From Campylobacteraceae bacterium (lineage in GTDB: Bacteria > Campylobacterota > Campylobacteria > Campylobacterales > Sulfurovaceae), in NCBI GenBank assembly GCA_027079365.1, contig JALWVW010000169.1:1-5550 (forward strand): a DNA stretch of 5,550 nucleotides. Reading direction: 5' to 3'. The position numbers and the translations under genes are program-made. Positions 5,053-5,550 of the stretch are shown here, piece after piece. The stretch's first letter is position 1. Every line of letters starts with the position of its first letter. A model generated the notes under the pieces. The model made no database searches. It worked only from the letters and a program-made list of their open reading frames with translations, and was not told the DNA's origin.

Positions 5053-5550
5053 TCATTCTTGGTGATCAAGCGGAGGAGGAAGGTGTGTAAAGAGTTCAGA
5101 GAAAACACTTTCTGCTTTTTTCCATCCTTCAAAATCCTCTCTCCAGACAAAGGTTTCTCTGGTGAGCGTGCCTTCGCTTGCCAGTGCCATGAGTGTGGTT
5201 TTGGTATAAGGGCCGCTTGCTTTACCACCCAGTGAGACATAGATATTCTCCTTGGAGGGTGGAGGAGGAGGTGTGTCAGATGTCTGAGGTCCATGTTTCA
5301 TTGTCTCTGCCATCTGTTGCCCCATTGCCAATCCTGCACCCATGCCAACCATGTCCCCCATAGCACTGCCATGGCTATTGCCCATAGCATTGCCCGTCTC
5401 ATACTTGAGATGGGCATCCAAGTCGCCGGTGATCTCCCTGCTGGTACGCTTATCGATCGCCTCCTGTACCTCTTCAGGCAGGGAGATATTTTCTACCAGT
5501 ATCTTGGTAAGTTTGAGACCATACTCGCTAAAGTAGGGTGTGATTCCTTC
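5053..5550 (-). CDS. SPFH/virion-core-type (YdjI-like) protein, C-terminal part with GYF_2 domain
   Basis: The gene enters from the right edge; 165 C-terminal residues are visible and the frame is open to base 5550. The first ~50 match the end of an SPFH domain: TPYFSEYGLKLTKILVENIS then LPEEVQEAIDKRTSREITGD and LDAHLKYETG. A Gly/Met/Ala-rich stretch follows (~54-80, GDMVGMGAGLAMGQQM), as is typical of this family, then a Pro linker (TPPPPPS). A GYF_2/DUF4339 domain follows at ~102-153, with SGPYTKTTLMALASEGTL, FVWRE and the closing W143-KKAESVF. SPFH proteins scaffold membrane microdomains; the C-terminal domain probably binds partners. The TTG at 5421 is internal and not a start. The gene is upstream of the zinc-ribbon gene with a 13-nt gap. 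Bacillus YdjI ends in a zinc ribbon, to my recollection; here a GYF_2 domain takes that place. Confidence 0.82.
   Translation of the reverse strand, partial: EGITPYFSEYGLKLTKILVENISLPEEVQEAIDKRTSREITGDLDAHLKYETGNAMGNSHGSAMGDMVGMGAGLAMGQQMAETMKHGPQTSDTPPPPPSKENIYVSLGGKASGPYTKTTLMALASEGTLTRETFVWREDFEGWKKAESVFSELFTHLPPPLDHQE

Noticed and set aside
4825..5235. 136-codon plus-strand frame opposite the zinc-ribbon and SPFH genes
   Set aside because: It spans two real minus-strand genes and has no recognisable domain or ribosome site; it is a shadow frame.
5040..5294. 85-codon upstream extension of the zinc-ribbon frame
   Set aside because: The extension overlaps the SPFH gene in another frame, reads as low-sense sequence (HLLLHPPRR) and would put non-family residues before the first zinc ribbon. 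The ATG at 5039/5042 right after the SPFH stop fits better.

Overview
The window looks like chromosomal DNA of a Campylobacterota (epsilonproteobacterial) species, most like the Sulfurovum/Sulfurimonas group. This is inferred from moderate GC content, AT-rich promoters with strong TATAAT -10 boxes and weak -35 boxes, a HemJ-type protoporphyrinogen oxidase, and a secreted nuclease of a kind I associate with this group. No database search was possible.

Layout. On the plus strand: (1) the 3' end of a CvfB-type S1/winged-helix RNA-binding protein (2-385), whose last codons run into a perfect 21-bp tandem repeat and a hairpin element; (2) a YidB-family gene (450-917) behind an extended -10 promoter; (3) a secreted endonuclease/exonuclease/phosphatase-fold nuclease with a C-terminal OB-like region (1023-2657), best read from a TTG start; (4) hemJ, 2 nt downstream (2660-3091); (5) a DUF2231 four-helix membrane protein with a long Lys/Glu/Ala tail (3158-3874), with its own -10 box and a 5' inverted repeat. 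On the minus strand, convergent with these: (6) a double zinc-ribbon, single-TM protein (3915-5039), preceded by (7) the C-terminal part of an SPFH/virion-core-type (YdjI-like) protein ending in a GYF_2/DUF4339 domain, which runs off the right edge (5053-5550).

How the genes fit together. The nuclease and hemJ are probably co-transcribed, with no obvious functional link. The DUF2231 protein follows hemJ but can be expressed separately. The zinc-ribbon and SPFH genes form a tight pair resembling the Bacillus ydjG/ydjI membrane-stress module (SPFH scaffold plus zinc-ribbon membrane partner). 

The most interesting unexplained signal is a set of three short hairpins (around 336-372, 922-955 and 3884-3920). 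They share a GGG...CCC stem and an RTTCTRCC tail, but their inner stem sequences differ in a compensated way. Each sits at or in the 3' end of a gene, and one has apparently supplied the C-terminus and stop codon of the CvfB-type protein. I see no complete novel defence, mobile or biosynthetic system here.
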